From Bacteroidales bacterium (GTDB lineage Bacteria; Bacteroidota; Bacteroidia; Bacteroidales; VadinHA17): a DNA stretch of 64,000 bases. The stretch is from contig JARGFQ010000008.1 of NCBI GenBank assembly GCA_029210565.1, positions 110,531 to 174,530 on the forward strand, given 5' to 3'. The translations under genes were made by a program, and so were the position numbers. The notes under the pieces are model-generated. The model saw nothing but the letters and a program-made list of their open reading frames with translations, did no database searches and was not told where the DNA came from. Positions within the stretch are counted from its first letter, which is position 1; each line of letters starts with the position of its first letter. Positions 18,688-27,573 of the stretch are shown in pieces.

Positions 18688-18713
18688 TCATATTACAGGT
18701 ATAGAATGCAAAA

Positions 18714-18740
18714 TCGGGGAGTTATCTCCCTGACTTTTTA
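18714..18740 (+). terminator. Rho-independent terminator of the sulfur operon
   Basis: The stem TCGGGGAG (18714-18721) pairs with CTCCCTGA (18726-18733) with one G-T wobble across a TTAT loop, followed by CTTTTTA. Confidence 0.7.
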
Positions 18741-18814
18741 TGCCTGCCGAAGAGGCTGTAAAGTCCCCGGTTACGGCCAGGACCACAAAGAAGCCTTAGG
18801 GCGGCTGCTGATTT

Positions 18815-18845
18815 TTTGCGATAACCGAAAAATAATTTACATTTG
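18815..18845 (+). promoter_or_regulatory. Full Bacteroidota promoter for tRNA-Arg
   Basis: TTTG (18815-18818), a 19-nt spacer and TACATTTG (18838-18845) match the complete Bacteroidota housekeeping consensus TTTG-N19-TAnnTTTG. The tRNA begins 15 nt downstream. Confidence 0.8.
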
Positions 18846-18860
18846 CGGCTGCAATGGAGC

Positions 18861-18932
18861 GGCCCTATAGTTCAATGGATAGAACGCGGGTTTCCTAAAC
18901 CTGAAATCCAGGTTCGATTCCTGGTGGGGCTA
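18861..18932 (+). tRNA. tRNA-Arg (anticodon CCT)
   Basis: A cloverleaf can be drawn in full. The acceptor stem GGCCCTA pairs with TGGGGCT using two G-T wobbles, the D stem is GTTC/GAAC, and the anticodon stem is CGGGT/ACCTG with loop TTCCTAA (anticodon CCT, reads AGG). The T stem is CCAGG/CCTGG with TTCGATT, and the discriminator is A. The complete CCA tail is not encoded. It has its own promoter and terminator and lies in the AT-rich segment between the sulfur operon and the decayed potassium locus. Confidence 0.93.
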
Positions 18933-18949
18933 CATATCAATTTTTTAAT

Positions 18950-18982
18950 AGTCTGTAAATAAAATACTTACAGACTTTTTTA
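18950..18982 (+). terminator. Terminator after tRNA-Arg
   Basis: A perfect 9-bp stem, AGTCTGTAA (18950-18958) with TTACAGACT (18968-18976), is followed by a run of T. Confidence 0.75.
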
Positions 18983-19151
18983 TTTAATATTGAAAACATT
19001 AGGAATTTTTTGTGCAGAAAAGTAAAAGGGAGGATGAATTTTAACAGATTACTCTTTAACAACAAAAGGATGAAATTTACATCACCTGCAAAAATGAAAG
19101 CAAACTTGACTCTGATTAAATCCTGCCCCGGTAACAGGCTTCATGATATAG

Positions 19152-20332
19152 CTATTCTTTGAGCAATTCAGATAGATTGTCGTTATGTCCGTATAGAACC
19201 ATGACATCTCCCTCATTCAACACTGTTTGAGCATTGGCGACTCCTTCAATTGACAGCCTTGTAACCTTTCGGAACAATCCTAAGATGTTCTTTTCCTTCA
19301 CATTTTTCATTATCGTCAGTACAATAATATTGTAGTCCCTGTTAAATCCTACTTCAGCAATAGTTTTACCCGCGTACTTTTTGGGTACTTTGACTTCAAC
19401 GATGCTATAATTTTCAGTGAGTTTAAAGGAATCAAGCATGCCTGATGTGGTTAGCTTTTTTGCCCATCTTTCAGCCGTTTCCTCTTCAGGGCGCACAATC
19501 TCAGTGACCTCCATTGCTTCCAGGATTGTTTCATGAATCTGGGAAACGGAACGACTTATTAACCTTGGGACATTCATTTTTTTCATCATGGCAGTTGTCA
19601 GCAGGTTAAGATGACTGATAATTAACTGACTTTCAAATGAAGAACCACCGCGGAAAAAATAGCTGAAATAACTTGTAAATGTCATTATGCCCAACCCGCC
19701 AATCTGGATAAGCAATGCAATTATTATTTGCCCGAATTCCGTAAAGTAACTGCCGGTATCTACAACTGTCAATCCTGTTACACATACGGCACTGGTTGAT
19801 GTAAACAATGCATCAACCAGGTCAATTCTGGTTACAGTTGCCTTCGTCAGCAACAATAAAAATGTGCCGGCAATTATTATAAGCAGAAAACTTAAAACAA
19901 ATAATTGCGCCGGATTAAATACCGCTCTGTGAAACTCTACCCTGATAGCTGAAAATTCACGAAAAAATACGAGGAATATTGCTGCATAAAGCCACAATAC
20001 CTTTGTCAGAATATGTGACTGATTTGCCATACCGTATTTTACATTTTGTGATGCAACAAGCACCAGAAACGCAAAAAGCAGTATGTCGATAGGAAGGGAT
20101 TTAGATCTGGGGCGATAAATTTTTAAAAAATACCGGGTAATTATTGAAACAGAACCTGTAATGACTGTAAACAGATATAATCTCCTGATAACCAGGAGCT
20201 CTTCGGGTTTATGGTCAAATCCAAATTCGTATAAAAGCATATAATTGCAAATACACTAATAACAAAAGGCATTCTGGCAGTGCGTTTTAAGAATGTAGCT
20301 ATCTTTTCTTTGTTACTCTGGGGACTATACAC
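19152..20332 (-). pseudogene. KtrB/TrkH - KtrA/TrkA deletion fusion (decayed K+ uptake locus)
   Basis: This is the remnant of a two-gene potassium-uptake locus. From 20240 an open frame of 362 codons joins the first part of a TrkH/KtrB channel (residues 1-~210, with the selectivity-filter stretch SAVCVTGLTVVDTGSYF and GGLGIMTFTSYFSYF) in frame to the C-terminal part of a TrkA/KtrA RCK protein (~211-362, with MNVPRLISRSVSQIHETILEA and the TrkA-C domain). The remaining pore repeats of TrkH and the NAD-binding Rossmann half of TrkA are gone. In addition, the channel N-terminus (RTARMPFVISVFAII) lies in a different frame at 20245-20332. That points to a frameshift near 20245. A working transporter is not expected. 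Confidence 0.8.
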
Positions 20333-20402
20333 CTTAAATACAGGTTGTTATTATTCCTTCTTCCAATCAGACATAATTATGCTCTTCAATATGCCCAAAT
20401 AA

Positions 20403-20410
20403 CAAATATA
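20403..20410 (-). promoter_or_regulatory. -7 element upstream of the Trk remnant
   Basis: The minus strand reads TATATTTG (TAnnTTTG), 70 nt upstream of the GTG at 20332 that would open the N-terminal piece. The locus may still be transcribed. The remainder of the 20333-20574 spacer shows no gene. Confidence 0.35.
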
Positions 20411-20574
20411 CGCACCAAACAGGAGAAAGATGATATTTTTAAGGCATCTTGTTTACTCCCTGCCGGATATAAATAATCAGTTCAATCAGAACTTAGAAGA
20501 CCAGCAGGTATAAAGTCTGAAGAAAGGAAGGATCAAAAATCACCTTTTACTTATGCTGCCCTGACAGAGGGAAA

Positions 20575-21378
20575 CTAAATATTGTCAAGATAGCTTATGT
20601 CATCGGGGGTGATCTCAAAATCGACATCGATATTTTGCCTGATGTATTCGGGATGGGTCGACTTCGGAAGGGGCAGTGCACCTTTCTGCAGCACATAACG
20701 GATGGAGAGCTGCGCCACTGTCTTGCCGTATTTGTTTGCTATTTCGGCAATTTTTTTGCTGTTCAACAGCTTTCCTGTTGCAAGCGGGGAGTAACCTTCA
20801 ACCAGGATTCCGTTTTTCCGGCAATGGTCCGTTATTTCCACCTGGGGATGTCCGATGTGCAGTTTTATCTGGTTGACCATGGGCTTGGTGCGGGAGTTCT
20901 CAAGTATTGCATCAATATCCTTTACACTGAAGTTTGATATGCCTATGGAACGGGTTTTGCCGCTCTCGTGAAACTCCTCCATTGCTTTCCATACCTCTAT
21001 GTTCTCTTTTGTATAGTCGGCACCGATCTCTGTCCATGGCCAGGGGGCGTGGATGAGGTAGAGATCAATGTAGTAAAGCCCGATCTTTTTCATCGTGAAC
21101 TGTATACGCCGGACCGCCTGGTCATAGCTCTTTATCTCTGCCGGCAGCTTTGAGGTGACGAAGATCTCACTCCGGTCAATGCCGGAATCAAGTATAGCCT
21201 GCCCTACGCTGTCCTCGTTGCCGTAAGCCTGGGCTGTGTCAATGTGACGGTATCCTGCCTTAAGAGCCTCTTTTACCGAGTCATAGGCAATGTCACCTGA
21301 AGGAATTTGCCAGGTTCCGAAACCTATTGCCGGTATCGTCACTCCGTTGGCTAGTGTAAAAAAATCACTGCTTTTCAT
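20575..21378 (-). CDS. Aldo/keto reductase
   Basis: A cytosolic NADPH-dependent carbonyl reductase of the AKR5-like group, 267 residues. The catalytic tetrad is visible: D47 and Y52 in RHIDTAQAYGNE, the Lys of VTSKLP and the His of YLIHAPWPW. The cofactor-binding end LPKSTHPEYIRQNIDVDFEI is intact. The C-terminus stops at DISYLDNI, about ten residues short of many homologs, but that region is variable. The neighbours do not reveal the substrate. Confidence 0.9.
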   Translation of the reverse strand: MKSSDFFTLANGVTIPAIGFGTWQIPSGDIAYDSVKEALKAGYRHIDTAQAYGNEDSVGQAILDSGIDRSEIFVTSKLPAEIKSYDQAVRRIQFTMKKIGLYYIDLYLIHAPWPWTEIGADYTKENIEVWKAMEEFHESGKTRSIGISNFSVKDIDAILENSRTKPMVNQIKLHIGHPQVEITDHCRKNGILVEGYSPLATGKLLNSKKIAEIANKYGKTVAQLSIRYVLQKGALPLPKSTHPEYIRQNIDVDFEITPDDISYLDNI

Positions 21379-21504
21379 AGTGTGGTTTCAATATTTGATA
21401 TAATATTACTGATTACTCTCTAATAACCCTCATTCAGCAAAATTGTTGATCTTCTGCGGAGAAAAGGGGGTACGTCAGATCATGGCCCTGCAATATCAGA
21501 ACTC

Positions 21505-21533
21505 ATGCGAAGTTAAAATTTTTGTTTTCGCAT
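21505..21533. other. AT-rich hairpin in spacer upstream of fucU
   Basis: ATGCGAA (21505-21511) and TTCGCAT (21527-21533) form a perfect 7-bp inverted repeat around an AT-rich loop. It lies between diverging genes in a 285-nt spacer that otherwise shows no gene. It could be an operator or part of a worn repeat. Confidence 0.25.
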
Positions 21534-21663
21534 TCATGTTAAGAGCCTTTGTCCGTAGTATAAACAGTAACACAAAGCCTCCATCAGCAAGAAAAAGTCA
21601 TCCCCGGTTGTCATTTCTGCTCCCCATTGATTAAATTCACTTCCTGTATCAATAGCAGTAACT

Positions 21664-22095
21664 ATGCTTAAAGGAATCTCTCCCCTCATCTCACCCCGGC
21701 TGCTTGAGGTGATGGCCAGCATGGGCCACGGCGACGAGCTGGTGCTGGCCGACGCTCATTTCCCCGGCGAGAGCCTGGGCAAACGGGTTGTCAGGGCTGA
21801 CGGATTACATATCGCCGACCTTCTTGAGGCCATCCTGCCACTCTTCGAGCTGGACAGCTATGTGCCGCACCCGTTGGTGATGATGGAACCTGTGACAGGT
21901 GACACCCTCGACCCGCAGGTTGAGATCTCATACCGGAAGAGCATCTCCCTTACCAATCCTGATCTTCCGCCCATAAAACGCATCGACAGGTATGCCTTCT
22001 ATGAGAGAGCAAAAAGCGCATTTACCATTGTCATGACAGGAGAGTTAGCGAAGTATGGTAATATTATTCTGATAAAGGGAGTTACGCCGGTTTGA
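21664..22095 (+). CDS. fucU: RbsD/FucU-family L-fucose mutarotase
   Basis: A 143-residue pentein-like sugar mutarotase, which interconverts alpha and beta anomers of fucose. The start is [34 protein letters not shown], with the family's conserved HGDELVLAD (catalytic His region), and the C-terminal [10 protein letters not shown] is present. No fucose isomerase or aldolase is adjacent. A FucP-type transporter lies at 60.7 kb, so fucose genes here are scattered. Confidence 0.92.
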   Translation: MLKGISPLISPRLLEVMASMGHGDELVLADAHFPGESLGKRVVRADGLHIADLLEAILPLFELDSYVPHPLVMMEPVTGDTLDPQVEISYRKSISLTNPDLPPIKRIDRYAFYERAKSAFTIVMTGELAKYGNIILIKGVTPV

Positions 22096-22180
22096 CTAAA
22101 CAGTTACTTCAGAACCATGTATGTATGAAGTATAACTCAATATAATATCTTATAAAAGCTTGAATATATTTTAAATAAAG

Positions 22181-23908
22181 ATGTTAAGTAAAATGAAATT
22201 TAAACCATCTCTCCAGATCAGTTCTATTCTGTTGCTCGTCCTGTTTTTCACAACCTATAGCATCAATTCTGTCGAAGCCCAGAAGCTGAAGGCCGGTCCT
22301 CAGGACCTCTCCTTCTTTTCATCAGTGGATGACACTGACCAGCCATATGCCGTATATATCCCTGACAACTTTGACGAGTCAAGATCCTATCCACTGGTGG
22401 TTTTTCTTCACGGGGCATACTCAAATCACCGTCTCGGGCTGAGGCGCCTGTTTGGTATGGGTAACAGCCAGGGGTATGACTTCATCAAGCCGGGAAGCGC
22501 CTCATATGAGAATGACGTTGAGGCAACCAGGTACTGGCCACCTTTCACACCGGTGGATTATATTGCAGCAGCGCCGTATGCCCGTGGCACGGCAGGCTAC
22601 CAGGGGATCCCCGAGCAGGACGTGTATGAGATGATTGATGATCTCAAGTCTCGATTCCTGATAGATGAAGACCGCGTTTACCTTACCGGCCTATCCATGG
22701 GAGGCGGGGGCACACTCTGGCTGGGCCTGACACGTCCTGACCTGTGGGCAGCCATAGCACCGGTCTGCCCTGCACCACCGGAAGGAACCACAGAGTTTGC
22801 CGGAAACGCCTCTAATATGCCGGTGCACCTCTTTGTGGGGGACAAGGACTTTCTCTATCCCGTGGCTTCCGAGTGGAAGGCAAAGCTTGAGACGACAGCG
22901 CAGAGGCTCGATTACATCGAATACCCCGGAGTGGGCCACAATAGCTGGGAGTGGGCCTACAAAGACGCGTTCATCTTCGAGTGGTTCTCACAGTTCAGGA
23001 GAGATCTTTACCCTGAGCAGGTTAAGTTCAGCTCCAGGTGGTTCAGCTACAACAGGGCTTACTGGGTAAAATTTGATGATCTTGTGCCGGGAGAGATGGC
23101 AACAATAGATGCAAAATTCACCGGAAACAACCGGATTGAGGTACGGACCACCGGACTTGGGGCTTTTACCCTAAATCTTGAGGGCCATCCCATGTTTGAT
23201 GCGGCAAAAAAGGTCTCTCTCACTGTTGACGGGCGGCCGTTCTCAGTGAAGAGTGGCGATGCAGTCTCCTTCACAAAAACAAAGGGAAGCTGGTCAAACA
23301 GGAAGTTCACCCCCGGGCTGACAGCCAAGCAGCCGGGCGGTGAGGGCCCGATATCTGCAGCCGTTGCCGGGAGTCATCTCTACGTCTACGGCACAGGCGG
23401 CGATCCGTCACGGGAGGAGTTGGCTGCCCGAAGGGCTCAGGCTGTGGCTGCGGCCGACTGGACAGGTCGCGGAGGACGGATAATGGTCTTTCCGAGAGTG
23501 ATAGCGGACAGGGATGTCAGGCAAAGCGACTATGTCACTTCTAACCTGATACTGTTCGGCACCAGGGAGACAAATGCCATCATTGGGAAATTTGCCGACA
23601 GGCTTCCACTGCATCTCGACGCTGACGCGGCGGATTACGGGCTGCTGTATATCTACCCGATGAACAGGCATTACCTGCTTATCAACTCAGGACTTCCATG
23701 GTGGACCCCGCCGAAACAGGCCGCCGGAGAGCAGGGACTGACCTTTCTGGGCTCGAATGTCGAGATGTTGAAAAAATTCAGCGATTTCATACTGTTTCGT
23801 GAGAGTCCTGACAATGTCATCAGCCAGGGCATCTTTGACAACGAATGGAAACTTGCAGAGTCTGATGCTGCTGCACTGCAATCCTCCGGCGTAATAAACC
23901 TGCAGTAG
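22181..23908 (+). CDS. Secreted alpha/beta-hydrolase esterase with C-terminal accessory region
   Basis: A 575-residue exported hydrolase. An N-terminal signal peptide ends near VEAQ. Residues ~40-275 form an alpha/beta-hydrolase fold (LVVFLHGAYSNHR oxyanion region, nucleophile elbow GLSMGGGG, acid after FVGDKDFLYP, His in GVGHNSWEW). This resembles polyhydroxybutyrate-depolymerase/feruloyl-esterase-like proteins that attack plant or polymer esters. Residues ~290-575 are an accessory region whose second half looks like a second, catalytically empty domain. A close in-frame ATG at 22193 is an equally possible start. It lies upstream of another secreted esterase, which suggests shared use. Confidence 0.75.
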   Translation: MLSKMKFKPSLQISSILLLVLFFTTYSINSVEAQKLKAGPQDLSFFSSVDDTDQPYAVYIPDNFDESRSYPLVVFLHGAYSNHRLGLRRLFGMGNSQGYDFIKPGSASYENDVEATRYWPPFTPVDYIAAAPYARGTAGYQGIPEQDVYEMIDDLKSRFLIDEDRVYLTGLSMGGGGTLWLGLTRPDLWAAIAPVCPAPPEGTTEFAGNASNMPVHLFVGDKDFLYPVASEWKAKLETTAQRLDYIEYPGVGHNSWEWAYKDAFIFEWFSQFRRDLYPEQVKFSSRWFSYNRAYWVKFDDLVPGEMATIDAKFTGNNRIEVRTTGLGAFTLNLEGHPMFDAAKKVSLTVDGRPFSVKSGDAVSFTKTKGSWSNRKFTPGLTAKQPGGEGPISAAVAGSHLYVYGTGGDPSREELAARRAQAVAAADWTGRGGRIMVFPRVIADRDVRQSDYVTSNLILFGTRETNAIIGKFADRLPLHLDADAADYGLLYIYPMNRHYLLINSGLPWWTPPKQAAGEQGLTFLGSNVEMLKKFSDFILFRESPDNVISQGIFDNEWKLAESDAAALQSSGVINLQ

Positions 23909-23961
23909 ATCTGGTCATCAGTGTTATGGCAAATTCCATTCGGTATGTTAAACAGAAGTCA

Positions 23962-24042
23962 GTAAACTAATGACACTTACATGAGCAACGGCACACAACA
24001 GGATTTGATTAAATAATTCATGTAAGTTCCATTCGAACAATG
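23962..24042 (+). repeat. Conserved inverted-repeat leader element, copy C1
   Basis: CACTTACATGA (23974-23984) pairs with TTCATGTAAGTTCCATT (24017-24033). The interior CACAACAGGATTTGATTAA matches the interior of copies A and B. It lies immediately upstream of copy C2 and reads in the same orientation, toward the esterase start at 24141. Confidence 0.65.
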
Positions 24043-24049
24043 AAATAAA

Positions 24050-24128
24050 TAAGCTAGTGAACCTTGCATGAGTATCAACTCAAAAAAAATATGATTATTC
24101 TTTTCTGTAAGTTCCATTTGACCAATAA
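24050..24128 (+). repeat. Conserved inverted-repeat leader element, copy C2
   Basis: AACCTTGCATGA (24060-24071) and CTGTAAGTTCCATTTGACC (24105-24123) form a worn version of the same stem, with CTCAAAAAAAATATGATTA in the loop. The GACCAATAATA end faces the carboxylesterase ATG 12 nt away, the same geometry as copies A, B and D. Confidence 0.55.
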
Positions 24129-24140
24129 TATAATAACCGA

Positions 24141-25715
24141 ATGAAAACAACAGCAGTAATGTCTCTTTTGATTGTGACGGCCCTCATAGCAGGATGCCGT
24201 AGCGAGAAACTCCAGGAAGCAACCGTCAAGCTTGATGACGGCGTTGTTCAGGGCACCGTTGAGGATGGCATCGCCGTCTTCAGGGGCATACCCTTTGCCG
24301 CCCCTCCGGTAGGGGAGTTGCGCTGGAAGGCGCCGCAGCACATTAAGCCCTGGGAAGGGGTTCTTAATGCAGATAAATATGCCCCTGTGCCGGTACAGGT
24401 AAAAACGCAGTGGATGGGTGACATAGAGATGTCTGAGGACTGCCTCTATCTTAACCTATGGACCCCGGCGAAATCATCACGGGAGAAGCTTCCGGTTATG
24501 GTCTGGATCTATGGCGGAGGATTCTCCAACGGCGGCACCGCATCTCCCCTCTACAGCGGTGACAACATTGCAAAAAACGGGGTCATCATGGTGAGCCTGG
24601 CATACCGCGTAGGTGCCCTCGGATTCATGGCTCATCCGGAATTGTCGGCGGAATCGGAGAACGGTGTCTCTGGAAACTACGGACTGGTTGACCAGATTGC
24701 GGGGCTGAAGTGGGTACAGGAGAATATTGAAGCCTTTGGAGGTGATCCGGGCAGGGTGACAATCTTCGGAGAGTCCGCTGGCGCCATTTCCGTAAGCATG
24801 CTCTGTGCCTCACCCCTGGCAAAGGGACTGTTCACCGGTGCCATCAGCCAGAGCGGCGGCTCATTCGGGCCGGTGAGAGACAGCCGGGGCATGGGAGAAT
24901 ACATGGCCACACTGAAGGGTGCCGAACAGCAGGGGCTTGAATTTGCCGAAAGGATGGGCGCACCGGACCTTGAAGCACTCAGGACGATACCTTATGACAG
25001 GTGGCTCGACGATCCGCTGTCGCAGATGGGTGGTTTCTGGCCCAACGCTGACGGTTATGTAATTGCCGGAGACCAGTACAAACTCTACCAGGATGGCAAC
25101 TACAATGACGTGAATGTTATTATAGGCACCAACTCTGATGAGGGGTCCATGTTTGTTCAGCCGATGGAGCCGGAGCAGTATGCTGAAATGATAAAGGCAC
25201 GGTTCGGACCGCTGGCAGAGAGGGCGCTTGAACTCTACCCGGGCGTTGACCAGCTGGAGGTCTATCACTCCCTGTCAGACATTTTTCGTGAGGCTACCTT
25301 TGCCTGGCCCTCCTGGGTCTGGGCACGACTGCAGTCAAAGACGGGCAGCTCGGGAGTCTACACCTATTACTTTGACCAGTTCAGGGCGGGACCTCTGTTC
25401 CCCGATGGCCCGGTGGCCAGGGGAGCTGCCCATGGATCGGAGATGGCATACGTCTTCGGGAAAATGGGTCTGAACCCCAATGCACAGGCTACCGAAGAGG
25501 AGCAGGCCCTTTCAGACCTTATGATCAAGTACTGGACAAACTTTGCAAAGAGTGGCGACCCCAACGGTGAGGGCCTTCCGGAGTGGCCCCTGTTCAGTGA
25601 AGGTGAGGAGACGGTACTCTGGCTCAGGGGTGCCGCACCGGTTACAATAGCAGCTCCTAACCTTGAAAAACTGGAGTTTATGGATGAATATTTCCGGTGG
25701 CTGCGTCAAAAATAG
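24141..25715 (+). CDS. Carboxylesterase type B lipoprotein
   Basis: A 524-residue para-nitrobenzyl-esterase-like protein anchored as a lipoprotein (lipobox LIAGC, C19). Type B hallmarks are EDCLYLNLWTP, the oxyanion loop WIYGGGFSNGG, the nucleophile FGESAGAISVS, the catalytic Glu in TNSDEGSMF and His in GAAHGSEMAYVF. It hydrolyses carboxylic esters in the periplasm or at the cell surface. Leader-element copies C1 and C2 fill the spacer in front of it. A HAD phosphatase follows after 26 nt. Confidence 0.9.
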   Translation: MKTTAVMSLLIVTALIAGCRSEKLQEATVKLDDGVVQGTVEDGIAVFRGIPFAAPPVGELRWKAPQHIKPWEGVLNADKYAPVPVQVKTQWMGDIEMSEDCLYLNLWTPAKSSREKLPVMVWIYGGGFSNGGTASPLYSGDNIAKNGVIMVSLAYRVGALGFMAHPELSAESENGVSGNYGLVDQIAGLKWVQENIEAFGGDPGRVTIFGESAGAISVSMLCASPLAKGLFTGAISQSGGSFGPVRDSRGMGEYMATLKGAEQQGLEFAERMGAPDLEALRTIPYDRWLDDPLSQMGGFWPNADGYVIAGDQYKLYQDGNYNDVNVIIGTNSDEGSMFVQPMEPEQYAEMIKARFGPLAERALELYPGVDQLEVYHSLSDIFREATFAWPSWVWARLQSKTGSSGVYTYYFDQFRAGPLFPDGPVARGAAHGSEMAYVFGKMGLNPNAQATEEEQALSDLMIKYWTNFAKSGDPNGEGLPEWPLFSEGEETVLWLRGAAPVTIAAPNLEKLEFMDEYFRWLRQK

Positions 25716-25741
25716 CTATCATTGCGCCGGAATATTGAACC

Positions 25742-26353
25742 ATGAAGAACATAAAAAGCGTAGTATTTGATATCGGGGGTGTACTGATCGACTGGAGTCC
25801 GAGGCACCTTTTCCGTAAAGTCTTTGATAATGAAGAGGAGATGGAATGGTTCCTTTCCAATGTCTGCACTTATGAATGGAATGTACAGCAGGACGGCGGC
25901 AAACTCTTCAGCGTCGCTACAGCTGAGCTCCAGGCAAAATATCCAGAGTACAGTGACAGGATTGCCCTCTATTACGGCCGCTGGGAAGAGATGCTCGGCG
26001 GGGAGATAAAAGGGACGGTGGAGATATTCCGTAAGCTTAAATCGGACGGTATGCCCCTCTACGCCCTTTCCAACTGGTCACACGAAGCTTTCCCTGTAGC
26101 CTATAACCGCTATGACTTCATGAAGGAGTTTGACGGGATGGTGGTCTCCGGTTACGAGAAGCTGCTCAAACCTGATCATGCCATCTACCGTGTGCTGATG
26201 GAGAGATACGATGTCAATCCTGTGGAGTCGGTCTATATTGATGACAACAGGCCGAATGCCGATGCTGCGGCAGAGCTGGGTTTTCACTCAATTCATTTCC
26301 TGTCGCCTGATCAGTTGCGTGAGGAGCTGACCTGGCTGGGACTGGAGGTGTAG
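25742..26353 (+). CDS. HAD-superfamily hydrolase (YihX-like)
   Basis: A 203-residue HAD phosphatase. Motif I is VFDIGGVLIDW with nucleophile D9, and the second Asp is replaced by Gly, which is common in the YihX/haloacid-dehalogenase-like branch. Motif II is the Ser/Asn of YALSNWSHE, motif III is the Lys of YEKLLKPD, and motif IV is VYIDDNRPN. Soluble, cytosolic, probably acting on small sugar or organic phosphates. The substrate is not deducible. It shares orientation with the upstream esterase (26 nt gap). Confidence 0.85.
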   Translation: MKNIKSVVFDIGGVLIDWSPRHLFRKVFDNEEEMEWFLSNVCTYEWNVQQDGGKLFSVATAELQAKYPEYSDRIALYYGRWEEMLGGEIKGTVEIFRKLKSDGMPLYALSNWSHEAFPVAYNRYDFMKEFDGMVVSGYEKLLKPDHAIYRVLMERYDVNPVESVYIDDNRPNADAAAELGFHSIHFLSPDQLREELTWLGLEV

Positions 26354-26449
26354 AATCCGCAGGAGGACCGGCAATCAGGTCGTACTTCTGCATAAACTAT
26401 TGAATCAGGCCGGTAAACTGGTATTTGCCTGACGCGGGTTCAGGAGTGG

Positions 26450-27472
26450 TCAGTCAGTAGGACTAATGGCCTTCAGTCCGAGGTATACCGGCGGGAGCTC
26501 TGCGTCAAAGGCCTCGCCGTAGAGCTCCATGGCTGCTCCCAGGGCAGTGGCATAGTCAATGGTGCTGGCATAGACCCTCTTATCCGGTAACCGTGCAGCC
26601 AGGATTCTCATAAAAGTGTCATTCCGAGCAAAACCTCCTGTCACATAAATTATCTCCGTGGTGTCATCCTCGGGGATGATCAGCCGGTATGCACCCATGC
26701 ACTCGTCAACCAGGTCGTACATCATCTGGTGATAGGCATCGGCATAGGTCAGGAAGTGTGAAAGATCTGCCTCCCTGTCGGCCATGCCCTCCGGGATGCC
26801 GTGGCGGAAGAAGGCTCTTCCCCGCTTGTTTGCCTGCATCTTGCCTATCTTCTTTCTCTTGATCTTTATGGTTTTGTACAGTTCTCCCGTAACCCCGAAG
26901 TGATCATCAAGCATGGTGACATTCCTGTCGTGGATTTCTCCGAGCAGGAACCGCGAGCTCTTTACCTGCTGCCCGGCTACGGTCATGATCTCCGCGTTGC
27001 CGGCCTCATACTGTGCGTCCGTCAGTGGCTCCCTGTCAAAAGGGTTCATGAAGATACACCAGGTGCCGGTGGAGACCAGAATAAAAGTCTTGTCAGTATC
27101 CTTCAGGTAAGGTATCAGCGAGACAGTAGAGCTGTTTATGACGTGACATTTACGAGGTTTAATACTCACATGGGCGCTTTTCAGTATCTCCTCCAGGTCA
27201 CTCTCCAGGCCGCTCTGGCAGCCGTCGCCGGCAGCCATACTCACTGCAGTGATTCTGTAGATGGAGTCGGATATCACCTCACTGAGACATGACTTTATCC
27301 ACTTCTCGATTGCAGGGAGGTCATCACACGGATGACCCTCACTATCGACAACCTCCCCGATAATCTTCTCCTCGGTCTGCACGGGGTTAAGGCTTCTGTC
27401 GAAAAGCTGGAACCTCTTCCAGGTCCTGCCGATATCGAAAACGGCTATTACATCAGTGTGATCGTAGCTCAT
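26450..27472 (-). pseudogene. FGGY-family carbohydrate kinase lacking its central part
   Basis: A 340-residue reading frame with both ends of a Bacteroidota FGGY sugar kinase. The N-terminal phosphate-1 loop is AVFDIGRTWKRFQLFD and CDDLPAIEKWIKSC follows. Later come the ATPase-domain block STGTWCIFMNPFDREPL, then the adenosine motif VTGGFARNDTFMR and DYATALGAAME. Between about residue 95 and 118 the ~130-140 residues that normally form the sugar-binding first domain are missing, replaced by an odd junction (MAAGDGCQSGLESD). The frame is kept. Sugar phosphorylation is therefore unlikely. A good promoter element remains upstream. It could alternatively be a shortened protein with another use. 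Confidence 0.65.
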
Positions 27473-27492
27473 ATTTATTCCTGTTTGTTTCC

Positions 27493-27500
27493 CAAAGATA
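27493..27500 (-). promoter_or_regulatory. -7 element of the FGGY kinase remnant
   Basis: The minus strand reads TATCTTTG (TAnnTTTG), 20 nt upstream of the ATG at 27472. Confidence 0.5.
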
Positions 27501-27573
27501 AAAAATTGGTTTGCTCGGATAGGATATGTTGCGCATCAATTTCTTAACTTCAGCATCTCAAACTCTCTGACCA

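Noticed and set aside
19034..19162. Small 42-codon frame between tRNA-Arg and the Trk remnant
   Set aside because: It overlaps the remnant's 3' end, is AT-driven and resembles no family.
21505..21540. Further copy of the leader element near 21.5 kb
   Set aside because: It shares CATG and an inverted repeat, but the arm sequence (ATGCGAA) and order do not match the family and it is not close to a start codon in the right geometry.
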